From: Campylobacteraceae bacterium
GTDB lineage: Bacteria; Campylobacterota; Campylobacteria; Campylobacterales; Sulfurovaceae
NCBI GenBank assembly: GCA_027023325.1
Contig: JALVVQ010000169.1
Coordinates: 1-10,992 of the forward strand
Direction: 5' to 3'
Length of the DNA stretch: 10,992 nucleotides
Position 1 is the first letter of the stretch, and each line of letters begins with the position of its first letter. Below are positions 1 to 6,652 of the stretch, piece by piece. The translations under genes were made by a program, and so were the position numbers. The notes beneath the pieces are model-generated. The model saw only the letters and a program-made list of their open reading frames with translations. It did not search any database and was not told where the DNA came from.

Positions 1-2
1 AT

Positions 3-179
3 CTATTATACAACAACTATAATAAGCCAAGGTATCTTTTTTGTATACAGGCAGCGATACTCATACTGTTGTGCTTCTTAGCCAGTCTGAAACTAGTCCA
101 GACAGGAGACAAAGGTCGGCGTTGCCCATGGCACAGGAGTAGGAAAAATAATTCCTATACTACCCAATACAATAAATAA
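3..179 (+). other. Possible 3' end or remnant of a small membrane protein gene running in from the left edge
   Basis: One frame is open from the window edge to a TAA at 177-179 (58 codons). It contains a hydrophobic stretch, YLFCIQAAILILLCFLASLK, that could be one membrane helix, followed by a basic and unremarkable tail. After about position 112 a different frame reads on to a TGA at 211-213 (GVAHGTGVGKIIPILPNT and so on), so a frameshifted gene remnant is possible. The helix followed by SLK and a nearby GDK is faintly like the start of VanZ-family proteins, but the match is too weak to name. It may also be chance. No start codon or ribosome binding site is visible in the window. Confidence 0.18.
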
Positions 180-390
180 AATACCACTGAATTTTGCATA
201 TTTTTTAAAATGATAGCTGTGGAGTATCAATGCCAAGTGGCTGGACAGAAAGTATGCTTCTTAGGATAATGTGGTACAATCTGAGGAAGTTGAGAAAGAA
301 TTTACAGAAAATTTTTGACGCTATCTGAAAATAGAAAGATAAAAAATCTTTAAACAATATTGATATACACCACAGCAAAGGAAGGGATAC
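180..390 (+). promoter_or_regulatory. AT-rich leader region upstream of the carbonic anhydrase gene
   Basis: No credible gene is seen here. The stretch is AT-rich and should hold the carbonic anhydrase promoter. TACAAT at 275-280 is the best -10-like box I see, without a convincing -35 box, which is common for Campylobacterota sigma-70 promoters. A ribosome binding site, AAGGAAGGG, lies at about 379-386, just before the ATG at 391. No riboswitch-like fold or operator palindrome was recognised. Confidence 0.3.
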
Positions 391-1014
391 ATGGACAAGC
401 TGCAAAAAGAAGGCTACAGCAAATTTCTAAAAAAATACTTTGAGCACAACAAAGAGCTCTTCGAAACACTCTCAACCATGCAGAAACCTGACACAATGAT
501 CATCACCTGCAGCGACAGCCGTATTAACCCTGCACTCATATTGGATGCTCAGCCTGGAAAAATTTTTATCTCTAGGAATATCGGCAATGTCGTGCCTCCC
601 TACCAACCATCTCTTGGCTCAACTCAGGCTGCCATTGAATATGCCGTAAATGTGCTGAATGTCAAAAAAATCGTTGTTTTGGGGCACAGCAACTGTGGTG
701 CTTGTGCCCATTTGTACCATGAATATCAAGAGAGTGAACCTGCCTTGGATCATGTTGATGACTGGCTGCAAAATATCAATACTGCTAAAAGTGCTGCTAT
801 GCTTGAGGTTCATGCAGATGAAAGAAAGAACCTCTTTGAGCTGACAGAAAAACACAATATCGTCTCCTCACTGAGAAGACTTATGGAATACCCCTATGTA
901 CAAGAAAGACTTATCAAAAAAGAGATTGATCTAATCGGATGGTGGTATGATATCGGCAGCGGTACCGTAGAGCTCTATGACTTCAATACTAGACATTTCT
1001 CACCAGTTTTGTAG
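391..1014 (+). CDS. can: Beta-class carbonic anhydrase
   Basis: Predicted zinc enzyme that interconverts CO2 and bicarbonate in the cytoplasm, supplying bicarbonate for carboxylation and aiding pH balance. The 207-residue protein has the usual length of bacterial beta-class enzymes. It shows the signature CSDSR at residues 40-44 (zinc ligand C40, with the D42/R44 dyad), then RNIGN at 62-66, and GHSNCGAC at 98-105, giving ligands H99 and C102. The helical N-terminus (residues 1-30) that packs dimers is present, so the protein looks intact. The ATG at 391 is supported by a purine-rich AAGGAAGGG just upstream. It appears to be a single-gene unit, since the next gene converges on it from the opposite strand. 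The family call is firm. The gene symbol is less so, because can and cynT names are both used for such proteins. Confidence 0.95.
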   Translation: MDKLQKEGYSKFLKKYFEHNKELFETLSTMQKPDTMIITCSDSRINPALILDAQPGKIFISRNIGNVVPPYQPSLGSTQAAIEYAVNVLNVKKIVVLGHSNCGACAHLYHEYQESEPALDHVDDWLQNINTAKSAAMLEVHADERKNLFELTEKHNIVSSLRRLMEYPYVQERLIKKEIDLIGWWYDIGSGTVELYDFNTRHFSPVL

Positions 1015-1015
1015 C

Positions 1016-1036
1016 AGATATCCACCAGCAATATCT
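1016..1036 (+). terminator. Weak hairpin between convergent genes
   Basis: AGATAT (1016-1021) and ATATCT (1031-1036) form a 6-bp stem with a 9-base loop, placed just after the carbonic anhydrase stop and before the end of the converging GGDEF-EAL gene. The stem is AT-rich and lacks a clear T-run, so it is at best a weak two-way terminator. The position supports the call more than the sequence does. Confidence 0.25.
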
Positions 1037-1067
1037 TTATAAAATCCTATCCAGATAAAAGTAGGAG

Positions 1068-2966
1068 CTATTCTTCTAATTCAAGTGATGCTATAAAATC
1101 CTGCTCACATAGTGGCCTACTGAAATAATCGCCTTGATACTGATCTGCCCCACTTTCACTGATTAGCTGCAGGTGCTCTTCACTATCAATCCCCTCTACT
1201 ATCACCAACAGTCCGAAAACCTTGGAGATATTAATAATCAACTTGATCAGTTCTCTGCTAGCAGAATCAGACATCCCCAGAACAAACTGCTTGTCTATCT
1301 TAATACTGTCTATAGGGAGTTTTTTTAGGTAACCGATAGAGGCGTACCCCACACCAAAATCACCAATGGAAAACTTAATACCAAGTGCTTTTAGTTCCTG
1401 TATATTGGCTACGATATTATGAAAATCCTCTATCATCTCATTCTCTAAAATTTCAAACTCTATCTGTGAAGGAGAGATGTCATAACTGATAATGGTATTT
1501 TCTGCAAGCTCTATAAAATCCGGCATAGAAAGCAAGCGTGCCGGAACATTGAATGAGAAAGTACCAGAAAAACTTTTTCTATGGGCATGGATAAATTGAC
1601 ATGCCTTTTTCAATGTATTTATTGTAATTATCAAAATCATTTTAGTCTCTTTAATGCTATGCATAAACACTTCAGAACCAAGCAATCCTTTACTGGGATG
1701 CTGCCATCTTGTCAATAGTTCCGCGCCTGCAATCTTATTGGAAGAGATATCTATCTTGGGATGAAAATAAAATAAAAATGCTTCATCCTCTATCGCCTTG
1801 GCTATTTCATTCTCCAATTTTTCGCTCTCATTGATTTTTCTCTCAATCTCCCCATCATAAAATAGATACCTATTTTTACCTCCATGCTTTGCTTTGTACA
1901 TGGCTGCGTCTGCGTGAGTTATCACCTCATTGACTCCCCCTTCTCTGTCTGGAAATATTTTGATTCCTATGCTGGCACCGATCGAAACTCTATGCTCATT
2001 AATAAAATATGGTGCAGAAATATTATCAATAATATTTTGGCAGATTTTACCCAACCCAAATCCAACTCTTTCTCGACTATGTCCCATCTCTGTAAGAATA
2101 ATACAGAATTCATCTCCACTAATGCGTGCTACATAATCCTCCTCGCGAATCTTGTGACTGAGTCGCGAAGAGACTTCTTGGAGCAAGGCGTCTCCCACGG
2201 CATGTCCAAAATAGTCATTGACCTTTTTGAAATTATCTAAATCAATAAAAAGGAAAGCACTGTAAAAGTTGTGCCTTTTTGCTCTTGCATACTCCTCCTG
2301 CAACTTGGTCATCATAGATTTTCTATCAGGAAGTCCTGTGAGAAAATCAAAATTGGTTCGTGAAAGAGCGAGATTTTCTGCTTTTTTAAACTCACTAATA
2401 TCCAAGAAACGCGCGACATAGTGCGTGATAGTACCTTGCTCATCCCTGATAGCAGAGATAGAAAGCCTCTCCAGATATATCTCTCCATTTTTCCGCTTAT
2501 TATAAATCTCACCCTTCCAGTGACCCACTCCTTGAATCTTTTTCCACATTTGTGTATAAAATGTCTTCGAATACCTAGAGGACTTAAGGATGCTTATTTT
2601 TTTACCAATTATCTCATCCTCTGTGTATCCTGTTGTATGGACAAACGCCTCATTTACGCGCAGTACCGTACTATTCGGATCCGTGATAGCCATGGCCTCA
2701 TGTGCATCAAAAGAGGAGGAGAATATCCGCAACTCTGCTGTAAGTCTTTTTTCATTTTTTAGAAGTTTTTTAAGCTTATAGAGCAACAGAAAAAAAGAAA
2801 GGACTGAGAGTATCCACAATAAAAGTATCACATAGAGTGATACTTTATTTAAAGAATGAAATGCATCAGAGATAAAATAGTACGAAGAGTATCCCAACGC
2901 TAGCAGGGGAAGGAAGAACAATATCAGAACTCCAGAGCCAAAAGACCTCTTCACGCTATTTTCCAC
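1068..2966 (-). CDS. Membrane PAS-GGDEF-EAL protein (cyclic di-GMP signalling)
   Basis: Predicted inner-membrane sensor that makes, and perhaps degrades, cyclic di-GMP. Two membrane helices (about residues 9-33 and 42-64) enclose only a very short outer loop. They are followed by a PAS domain (about 82-195), a GGDEF domain (about 203-370) and an EAL domain (about 380-632). The cyclase signature is SGDEF (283-287), an accepted active form, preceded by an RxxD inhibitory site (R274, D277). In the EAL domain, E416 (as ELL), N473, E505/E508, D536, K556, E591 and Q611 match expected active-site positions. The usual DDFG has become GDFG, with G535 in place of the first metal-binding Asp, so phosphodiesterase activity is doubtful. 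The start is uncertain: the longest frame begins at a GTG at 2966 with a poor ribosome site, while a GTG at 2954 has AAGGTGG eight bases upstream and may be the real start. The gene is visibly more AT-rich than the hyf genes. Confidence 0.93.
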   Translation of the reverse strand: MENSVKRSFGSGVLILFFLPLLALGYSSYYFISDAFHSLNKVSLYVILLLWILSVLSFFLLLYKLKKLLKNEKRLTAELRIFSSSFDAHEAMAITDPNSTVLRVNEAFVHTTGYTEDEIIGKKISILKSSRYSKTFYTQMWKKIQGVGHWKGEIYNKRKNGEIYLERLSISAIRDEQGTITHYVARFLDISEFKKAENLALSRTNFDFLTGLPDRKSMMTKLQEEYARAKRHNFYSAFLFIDLDNFKKVNDYFGHAVGDALLQEVSSRLSHKIREEDYVARISGDEFCIILTEMGHSRERVGFGLGKICQNIIDNISAPYFINEHRVSIGASIGIKIFPDREGGVNEVITHADAAMYKAKHGGKNRYLFYDGEIERKINESEKLENEIAKAIEDEAFLFYFHPKIDISSNKIAGAELLTRWQHPSKGLLGSEVFMHSIKETKMILIITINTLKKACQFIHAHRKSFSGTFSFNVPARLLSMPDFIELAENTIISYDISPSQIEFEILENEMIEDFHNIVANIQELKALGIKFSIGDFGVGYASIGYLKKLPIDSIKIDKQFVLGMSDSASRELIKLIINISKVFGLLVIVEGIDSEEHLQLISESGADQYQGDYFSRPLCEQDFIASLELEE

Positions 2967-3019
2967 CTTGGGCTAAGATATCACTATCATCATGCTATAG
3001 AGAAGACCTATTATTAGAC

Positions 3020-3040
3020 ATTATATATTATATATTATAT
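3020..3040. repeat. Three perfect tandem copies of ATTATAT
   Basis: ATTATAT repeats at 3020-3026, 3027-3033 and 3034-3040, followed by a near-palindromic alternating AT tract up to about 3056. Such a tract can change length by slippage. Here that would change the spacing and number of TATAAT-like boxes upstream of the GGDEF-EAL gene. Confidence 0.8.
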
Positions 3041-3056
3041 ATATCATATATATTTT
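3020..3056 (-). promoter_or_regulatory. Putative AT-repeat promoter of the GGDEF-EAL gene
   Basis: On the minus strand this stretch carries TATAAT boxes spaced seven bases apart (complements of 3020-3025, 3027-3032 and 3034-3039), about 55-85 bases before the GGDEF-EAL start. Campylobacterota housekeeping promoters often have a TATAAT-type -10 box with an AT-periodic upstream region and no strong -35 box, which fits. It lies between two genes of the same strand, so it could give the GGDEF-EAL gene its own transcript apart from the upstream ligase gene. This is inferred from composition only. Confidence 0.35.
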
Positions 3057-3090
3057 ACATAAAAAATACTTAAATAATCGTTTTATGGTA

Positions 3091-4272
3091 TTATTTTACA
3101 ATATGCCCTACAAATTTCGACATATTGTTCATAATCTCTCCACCTTTTCGGAAACCAAGCCCACAGGACTCATAGGCATAGAACACGCCTGCCTGATAGC
3201 GACTGCCCTTTGCATCAGAGGGCAGTGACACATACGCCTGGTAAACAGCAGGGAATCCTTCATAGTCTCCTTCTTCTAACTGTACCGTATTTCCCTCTGT
3301 ATCCAAGATAGAGACACTACCGCCTTCTCTACCAAACATGGGCTTTTTAACCTGTTTCTTTCCCTCCAATGGCGTAAAAGAGGTCTCCAGCAGTAATGGG
3401 TGATCAGGATAGAGATCCCATAGTATCTTCATCATGCCCTTGGACTGAAACATCAGCGTATAGGCAGGATTGAAGATAATCGCCTTTTTGTTGGCGATAA
3501 TATCTCCCAAAAGTGCCCCAAGCTCTGATGCCTCGATAGCGATATCCTCCCACGGCAAGAGCTTAAACCAAAGCTCGTAAGGTTCATTCTCATAAAAAAT
3601 TCCCTCATTGCTGTCAAATTCTACTTCATCCACAAAAGCAAAAGCCGTCTCATAGCCTGCCTCCGTGGCAATATGCTGGAGTAGCCTGACGGTATTTTCC
3701 TCCTCTGCACTCCCCTTGACCGCACTGAAGAGAAATTTCCAGCCCTCGTAGCGATCCTCAAATGCCTCTACACTCTCTTCCAGTGTCACAAGTCGCTGGA
3801 AGTTTTCCAACAGTTTGTCATAGACGATATTGAATTGCCTGGATTCATCCATGCCATTTTGTTTGAGAATGGCCCACTGGACAATCGCAGTCTCAAAGAG
3901 TGCCGTAGGGGTATCAGCATTGAACTCCAATAGCTTGATAGGCTTGCCATCAACCCCACCAGCCAGGTCAAATCTCCCATAGAGATGCCAGTGCACATCA
4001 TTTTCCCAGGATTCCTTGACCTGCTCAATTAGATTAAAGGGAATACCGATCTCATGAAAGAGATTATGCTCTACCACATAGTCACCTGCAGCAACAAACA
4101 TATCATAGAGGGTGTTGCCCGCCTCATAATAAGCCTCTGCCTCTGCCTCACTAACCTGCACGAGTTGATGGGAGAGATAGCTACTCTCATCGCTATCTGT
4201 GTGCCACACAAACCCTATCTGCTCCAGATACGCTGTCGTCAGTGGCTTGGTCTCAATAAGCGATACCATCAT
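3091..4272 (-). CDS. Glutathionylspermidine-synthetase-like ATP-grasp ligase (YgiC/YjfC type)
   Basis: Predicted cytoplasmic ATP-dependent amide ligase of the GSP_synth family. The 393-residue length matches the synthetase-only members (E. coli YgiC and YjfC, about 386 residues) and not bifunctional GspS, so there is no N-terminal amidase. Catalytic-looking residues include R100 and D102 in GRFD, E116 and N118 in LLEFNAD (the RxD...ExN arrangement of GspS), the glycine-rich KPMFGREGGSV loop, and a C-terminal ESCGLGFRKGGE stretch. In GspS this fold joins the glycine carboxylate of glutathione to spermidine. The true substrate of the short homologues is unclear, and I do not claim glutathionylspermidine production here. 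The ATG at 4272 overlaps the stop of the upstream lipoprotein gene by one base (TAATG), showing translational coupling, with a second ATG directly after it. The same gene pairing occurs as ygiB-ygiC in E. coli and, as I recall, as Cj0371-Cj0372 in Campylobacter. Confidence 0.9.
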   Translation of the reverse strand: MMVSLIETKPLTTAYLEQIGFVWHTDSDESSYLSHQLVQVSEAEAEAYYEAGNTLYDMFVAAGDYVVEHNLFHEIGIPFNLIEQVKESWENDVHWHLYGRFDLAGGVDGKPIKLLEFNADTPTALFETAIVQWAILKQNGMDESRQFNIVYDKLLENFQRLVTLEESVEAFEDRYEGWKFLFSAVKGSAEEENTVRLLQHIATEAGYETAFAFVDEVEFDSNEGIFYENEPYELWFKLLPWEDIAIEASELGALLGDIIANKKAIIFNPAYTLMFQSKGMMKILWDLYPDHPLLLETSFTPLEGKKQVKKPMFGREGGSVSILDTEGNTVQLEEGDYEGFPAVYQAYVSLPSDAKGSRYQAGVFYAYESCGLGFRKGGEIMNNMSKFVGHIVK

Positions 4273-4892
4273 TAACCACCGAAGAAGCCGCCACTTCTGC
4301 GACTGCCTCCGAAGAAGCCGCCACTGCGCTTCTTGCTTCCGAAAAAACCACCTTTTTTGGCAGCCGTACGCTTGACGGCACTTTTTTTGAAGCTGCTTTT
4401 GCTTCTGCTGTATGTTGAAGGAGACTTGTATCCTGCTTTACGGTTATTCTGATAGGCAGGATTGCCAAAAAGCTTACTACCAATCCAGGCACCCAACATA
4501 TAGCCTGCCGCACTCGCCAGGATCGTTTCACCCAGCCCCATGCCCTGTCTGCCTACCTGTGCCTCTTGGGGCTTGGTCAGCTCCGAAGTCCCCTGCTCTA
4601 TCTTGGCCGCCTCTTTTTTGACCAGATAGTCTAGCTCCTCCTGCGTCAAAACCCTCTCGGTACCATCGAGTTTTTTGAGTATGATCCGTGTCTCTTTGGC
4701 AGGGAACTCTTCTGCGATTTTGTATCGCCCCTGACTGATCTCTTCTATGACCACAAATGCCGGCTGCTTCTGCTGCTGTGTCGTCTCATTCTGTTGTCCG
4801 GTTTGTCCTCCACAGCCCGTAATTCCTACTGCCAGAGCAGCGCCAATCCCTACCGCACTCCCAAGTGAGGATAATGATGTGATATATTTCAT
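4272..4892 (-). CDS. UPF0323-type lipoprotein with Gly-Phe-rich basic C-terminus
   Basis: Predicted envelope lipoprotein of 206 residues with no known activity. The signal peptide ends in a lipobox at VGITGC (lipidation at C27), followed by a Gln-rich linker (28-43), a folded charged domain (about 44-100), and a Gly/Ala-rich helix SAAGYMLGAWIGSKLFGNPA resembling the AGYMMG segment of DUF1190 (YgiB) proteins. The last 60 residues are rich in Ser, Lys and Arg. They end in three GGFFG units about ten residues apart and finish with Gly-Gly. The start is set at the ATG at 4892 because it has AGGAG eight bases upstream and gives a proper signal peptide. A longer open frame reaches into the IS end at 4958 but adds no signal-like sequence. 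It shares a one-base stop/start overlap with the ligase gene that follows. UPF0323 proteins are typical of Campylobacterota. Confidence 0.88.
   Translation of the reverse strand: MKYITSLSSLGSAVGIGAALAVGITGCGGQTGQQNETTQQQKQPAFVVIEEISQGRYKIAEEFPAKETRIILKKLDGTERVLTQEELDYLVKKEAAKIEQGTSELTKPQEAQVGRQGMGLGETILASAAGYMLGAWIGSKLFGNPAYQNNRKAGYKSPSTYSRSKSSFKKSAVKRTAAKKGGFFGSKKRSGGFFGGSRRSGGFFGG
4279..4358 (-). repeat. 30-bp in-frame tandem repeat encoding GGFFG-type units
   Basis: Units begin at 4279, 4309 and 4339 (plus-strand CCGAAGAAGCCGCC, with the third copy diverged to CCGAAAAAACCACC). On the coding strand they give GGFFG followed by a Ser/Lys/Arg-rich spacer, a 10-residue period at the very C-terminus of the lipoprotein. 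The third, upstream copy is the most diverged in DNA yet keeps the GGFFG protein motif, which points to selection on the peptide. Confidence 0.8.
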
Positions 4893-4916
4893 CTGTGCAC
4901 TCCTGTATTTTGAGCA

Positions 4917-4922
4917 ATCATA
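4917..4922 (-). promoter_or_regulatory. Candidate -10 box of the lipoprotein-ligase unit
   Basis: The minus strand reads TATGAT here, 24 bases before the lipoprotein ATG, with AGGAG (4900-4904) in between. No good -35 box is seen. The region 17 bases further upstream falls at the boundary with the insertion sequence (outer end at about 4944), so the element abuts and may have changed this promoter. Confidence 0.35.
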
Positions 4923-4943
4923 GCCAAAAATGATAAATAGTTC

Positions 4944-4975
4944 TAAGGGCACCTCCAACCCAAATCCGTAAATAG
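4944..4975 (+). repeat. Left terminal inverted repeat of the IS
   Basis: 32 bases identical, in reverse complement, to the right end except for the eight extra bases there. The outer block ends in the strongly purine/pyrimidine-biased GGAGG/CCTCC. Confidence 0.85.
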
Positions 4976-5020
4976 AAAATAATCATCAAAGAGGAAGTAT
5001 CGTAAAATAGGGAAAAAGAA

Positions 5021-5069
5021 GGCAAAAAGCTCCACTAAACACTTTCACCCATTTGGTGAAGCTTTTGCC
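5021..5069 (+). promoter_or_regulatory. Nested hairpin in the transposase leader
   Basis: GGCAAAAAGCT (5021-5031) pairs with AGCTTTTGCC (5060-5069) with one bulged A. Inside, TTCACC (5044-5049) pairs with GGTGAA (5055-5060); the two helices share base 5060, so they adjoin or compete. The outer stem ends directly before the ribosome binding site AAGGAG (5070-5075). Many IS elements use leader folds to limit translation from transcripts that run in from outside, and this would suit such a role. The function is inferred. Confidence 0.45.
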
Positions 5070-5082
5070 AAGGAGTAAAAGT

Positions 5083-6405
5083 ATGCCACAAGGTGTGTTA
5101 AGTTTTTCTGTAGAAGGCACAAACGAATCACTCACTTCTAATGCCGGAACCATACTCTTTGGAGAATACCTAAAAGCAATCGGGATTGATACTCTGTGCA
5201 ATACGCATCTCCCCCTTCCTCAAAGCAACCGAGGATATATGCCATTTGAACACATACAGCCATTGCTACTGATGCTTCATAGCGGAGGAAGGGTTTTGGA
5301 TGATTTGCGCATGATCCATCATGATACAGCCCTTAAAGAGACATTGAAGATAAAGCGCACTCCCATATCAGAGAGTGTAGGAAAATGGATGTCTCGTCAC
5401 GGATTACAGGGTATCTATGGCATGGAAGCCATCAATCGCACACTGTTAAAAAGGCAGGTAAAAACAGTCTATGAACCGTTAGTACTCGATATCGATGCTT
5501 CAGTCATCTTCTCACAAAAGCATACCGCAGAGACAACCTATAAAATGCAAAGTGGCTACACGCCAATGATAGGACATATCAATGGTGGCTTTGTGATTCA
5601 CAGTGAGTTTCGTTCTGGCAATATTGCCCCAGCTGACAATAACCTGACCTTTGTAAAAAGATGTCAAGCACAACTACCCAAAGGTAAAACACTCTCATTT
5701 TTTAGAGCTGACAGCGCTTCGTATCAAGCCGCACTCTTCAATCACTGCAACACACACCATATCACCTATACTGTAGGCGCACGCCTTGATGCATCTGTCT
5801 ATGCCAATATTCAAGAGATCACTGCGTGGGAGCCTTTCCAAACCAAAGAAGGCATTGCGCACCATGTCAAAGAAGAGATAGGTGAATTTCTCCATACCAT
5901 GCACGATACAGACCATGCTTTCAGAATGATTGTAATCAAAAAGAGTGTAACCCCACTACTTCCTGAGATGTGGGATATGCTGAGCACAGAGGAGAAACTC
6001 AATCTAGCAAAAGAGCGGTATCATGTCATTGCCACCAATGCAGATGAGAATCTCTCAGCCGAAGAGATTGTCCGGTTCTATCGTAAGCGCGGAGAAACCA
6101 GTGAGAACCGAATCAAAGAGTTCAAGAATGGTTTCAATCTCAGCTATCTGCCCTCATCAAACTTTATCGCCAATGCCTTTTACTTCCAGATAGGGGTATT
6201 GGCGTATAACCTCTTTATTCTGTTCAAGCAGACACTGCAGAACAGTTGGCACAAACATACCGTTGCCACTATCCGCTATAAGCTGTATCACTTGGCAGGA
6301 AAAGTTGTCAAACACAGCAGGCAAATCATCCTGAAAGTGCAAGAGGGGTTTGTAGAGATATTTTATGCCATAAGGGAGCGCATCTACAAGGCTTCTCTGG
6401 AATGA
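5083..6405 (+). CDS. IS1380-family transposase
   Basis: DDE-type transposase of 440 residues, the usual length for the family, and apparently full length. Recognisable features from N- to C-terminus are: a region with LLMLHSGGRVLDDLRMI; a first acidic site in PLVLDIDASV; a second in LSFFRADSASYQ; and, near the C-terminus, a Y..RG...EN.IKE.K block (YRKRGETSENRIKEFKNG). This block carries the catalytic Glu and resembles the Y-R-E signature of IS4-like enzymes. The ATG at 5083 is chosen because AAGGAG lies seven bases upstream. A TTG at 5053 would extend the frame by ten residues but sits inside the leader hairpin. The gene ends well before the right inverted repeat, leaving about 200 non-coding bases. 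No frameshift is needed for expression. Confidence 0.92.
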   Translation: MPQGVLSFSVEGTNESLTSNAGTILFGEYLKAIGIDTLCNTHLPLPQSNRGYMPFEHIQPLLLMLHSGGRVLDDLRMIHHDTALKETLKIKRTPISESVGKWMSRHGLQGIYGMEAINRTLLKRQVKTVYEPLVLDIDASVIFSQKHTAETTYKMQSGYTPMIGHINGGFVIHSEFRSGNIAPADNNLTFVKRCQAQLPKGKTLSFFRADSASYQAALFNHCNTHHITYTVGARLDASVYANIQEITAWEPFQTKEGIAHHVKEEIGEFLHTMHDTDHAFRMIVIKKSVTPLLPEMWDMLSTEEKLNLAKERYHVIATNADENLSAEEIVRFYRKRGETSENRIKEFKNGFNLSYLPSSNFIANAFYFQIGVLAYNLFILFKQTLQNSWHKHTVATIRYKLYHLAGKVVKHSRQIILKVQEGFVEIFYAIRERIYKASLE

Positions 6406-6612
6406 CAGACTTCTAAAACCATTTGTTATCCCATAACATACAAACAATAGCACACCAGACTATTGCCTGAAAAAGATGGTTTTTACTAAAACCTCCCCAT
6501 TTCTTTCAGCAGCAAGACACATCCTTGCAAAATACAATGAGCCATTTCCTTTTACGGAGTGTTGGATGATAGAATCATCGCCTTCTTGATATTTTTTGGT
6601 TGATGGGCTTGG
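6406..6612 (+). other. Non-coding right part of the IS
   Basis: No open frame with coding character is seen between the transposase stop and the right inverted repeat. It contains a small hairpin, GATGAT-AGA-ATCATC (6565-6579), and an extra copy of TTTACGGA (6551-6558) that recurs in the terminal repeat (6616-6623), possibly a sub-terminal transposase binding site. Confidence 0.5.
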
Positions 6613-6638
6613 CTATTTACGGATTTGGGTCCAATAAT
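6609..6638 (+). promoter_or_regulatory. Possible outward promoter at the IS right end
   Basis: TTGGCT (6609-6614) and AATAAT (6633-6638) lie 18 bases apart and point towards hyfB. Each resembles, but does not equal, the sigma-70 consensus (four of six and five of six bases). The AATAAT box exists only because of the eight bases that distinguish the right IS end from the left. Transcription of the hyf genes from the IS would replace their lost native promoter. Confidence 0.3.
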
Positions 6639-6652
6639 TGGAGGTGCCCTTA
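6613..6652 (+). repeat. Right terminal inverted repeat of the IS, with 8-bp insertion
   Basis: Partner of 4944-4975. The extra CCAATAAT creates the 11-base palindrome CCAATAATTGG (6631-6641), which the left end lacks. The outer GGAGGTGCCCTTA is open in the same frame as hyfB, so the hyfB frame starts inside the IS. Confidence 0.85.

Larger units (their letters stand above)
4944..6652 (+). mobile_element. Insertion sequence, IS1380-like, complete with unequal terminal inverted repeats
   Basis: A 1.7-kb element, the usual IS1380 size, carrying one intact transposase gene. The left end (4944-4975) and right end (6613-6652) match as inverted repeats through CTATTTACGGATTTGGGT and TGGAGGTGCCCTTA. 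The right end has eight extra bases (CCAATAAT, 6631-6638) between the two blocks. Exact outer limits are uncertain by a few bases. If the ends are GGGCACC/GGTGCCC, the flanking bases are CTAA on the left and TTAA on the right, an imperfect 4-bp match, so a clean target duplication is not shown. It separates the divergent lipoprotein and hyf units and removes or displaces the hyfB start. Confidence 0.88.

Noticed and set aside
235..262. Sigma-54-type promoter (GG...GC pair) before carbonic anhydrase
   Set aside because: The GG-to-GC spacing is 11 and not 10, and the flanking bases do not fit TGGCAC-N5-TTGC.
205..405. Minus-strand open frame upstream of carbonic anhydrase
   Set aside because: It is AT-driven, has no recognisable family, overlaps the carbonic anhydrase start and its leader, and has no clear ribosome site.
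391..1014. Carbonic anhydrase as part of a DabAB-like inorganic-carbon uptake unit with the NuoL-like protein
   Set aside because: The NuoL-like gene is hyfB with hyfC, E and F after it, no DUF2309 (DabA) gene is present, and the two genes are more than 5 kb apart with convergent genes and an IS between them.
1884..2762. Plus-strand open frames inside the GGDEF-EAL gene
   Set aside because: They are antisense shadows of a well-supported multi-domain protein and show no protein-like features.
4893..4958. N-terminal extension of the lipoprotein into the IS end
   Set aside because: The TTG start lies in the inverted repeat, the added residues are not signal-like, and the ATG at 4892 has AGGAG and opens a proper lipoprotein signal peptide.
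5053..5082. TTG start of the transposase ten codons upstream
   Set aside because: It sits in the loop of the leader hairpin without a ribosome site, while the ATG at 5083 has AAGGAG at good spacing.
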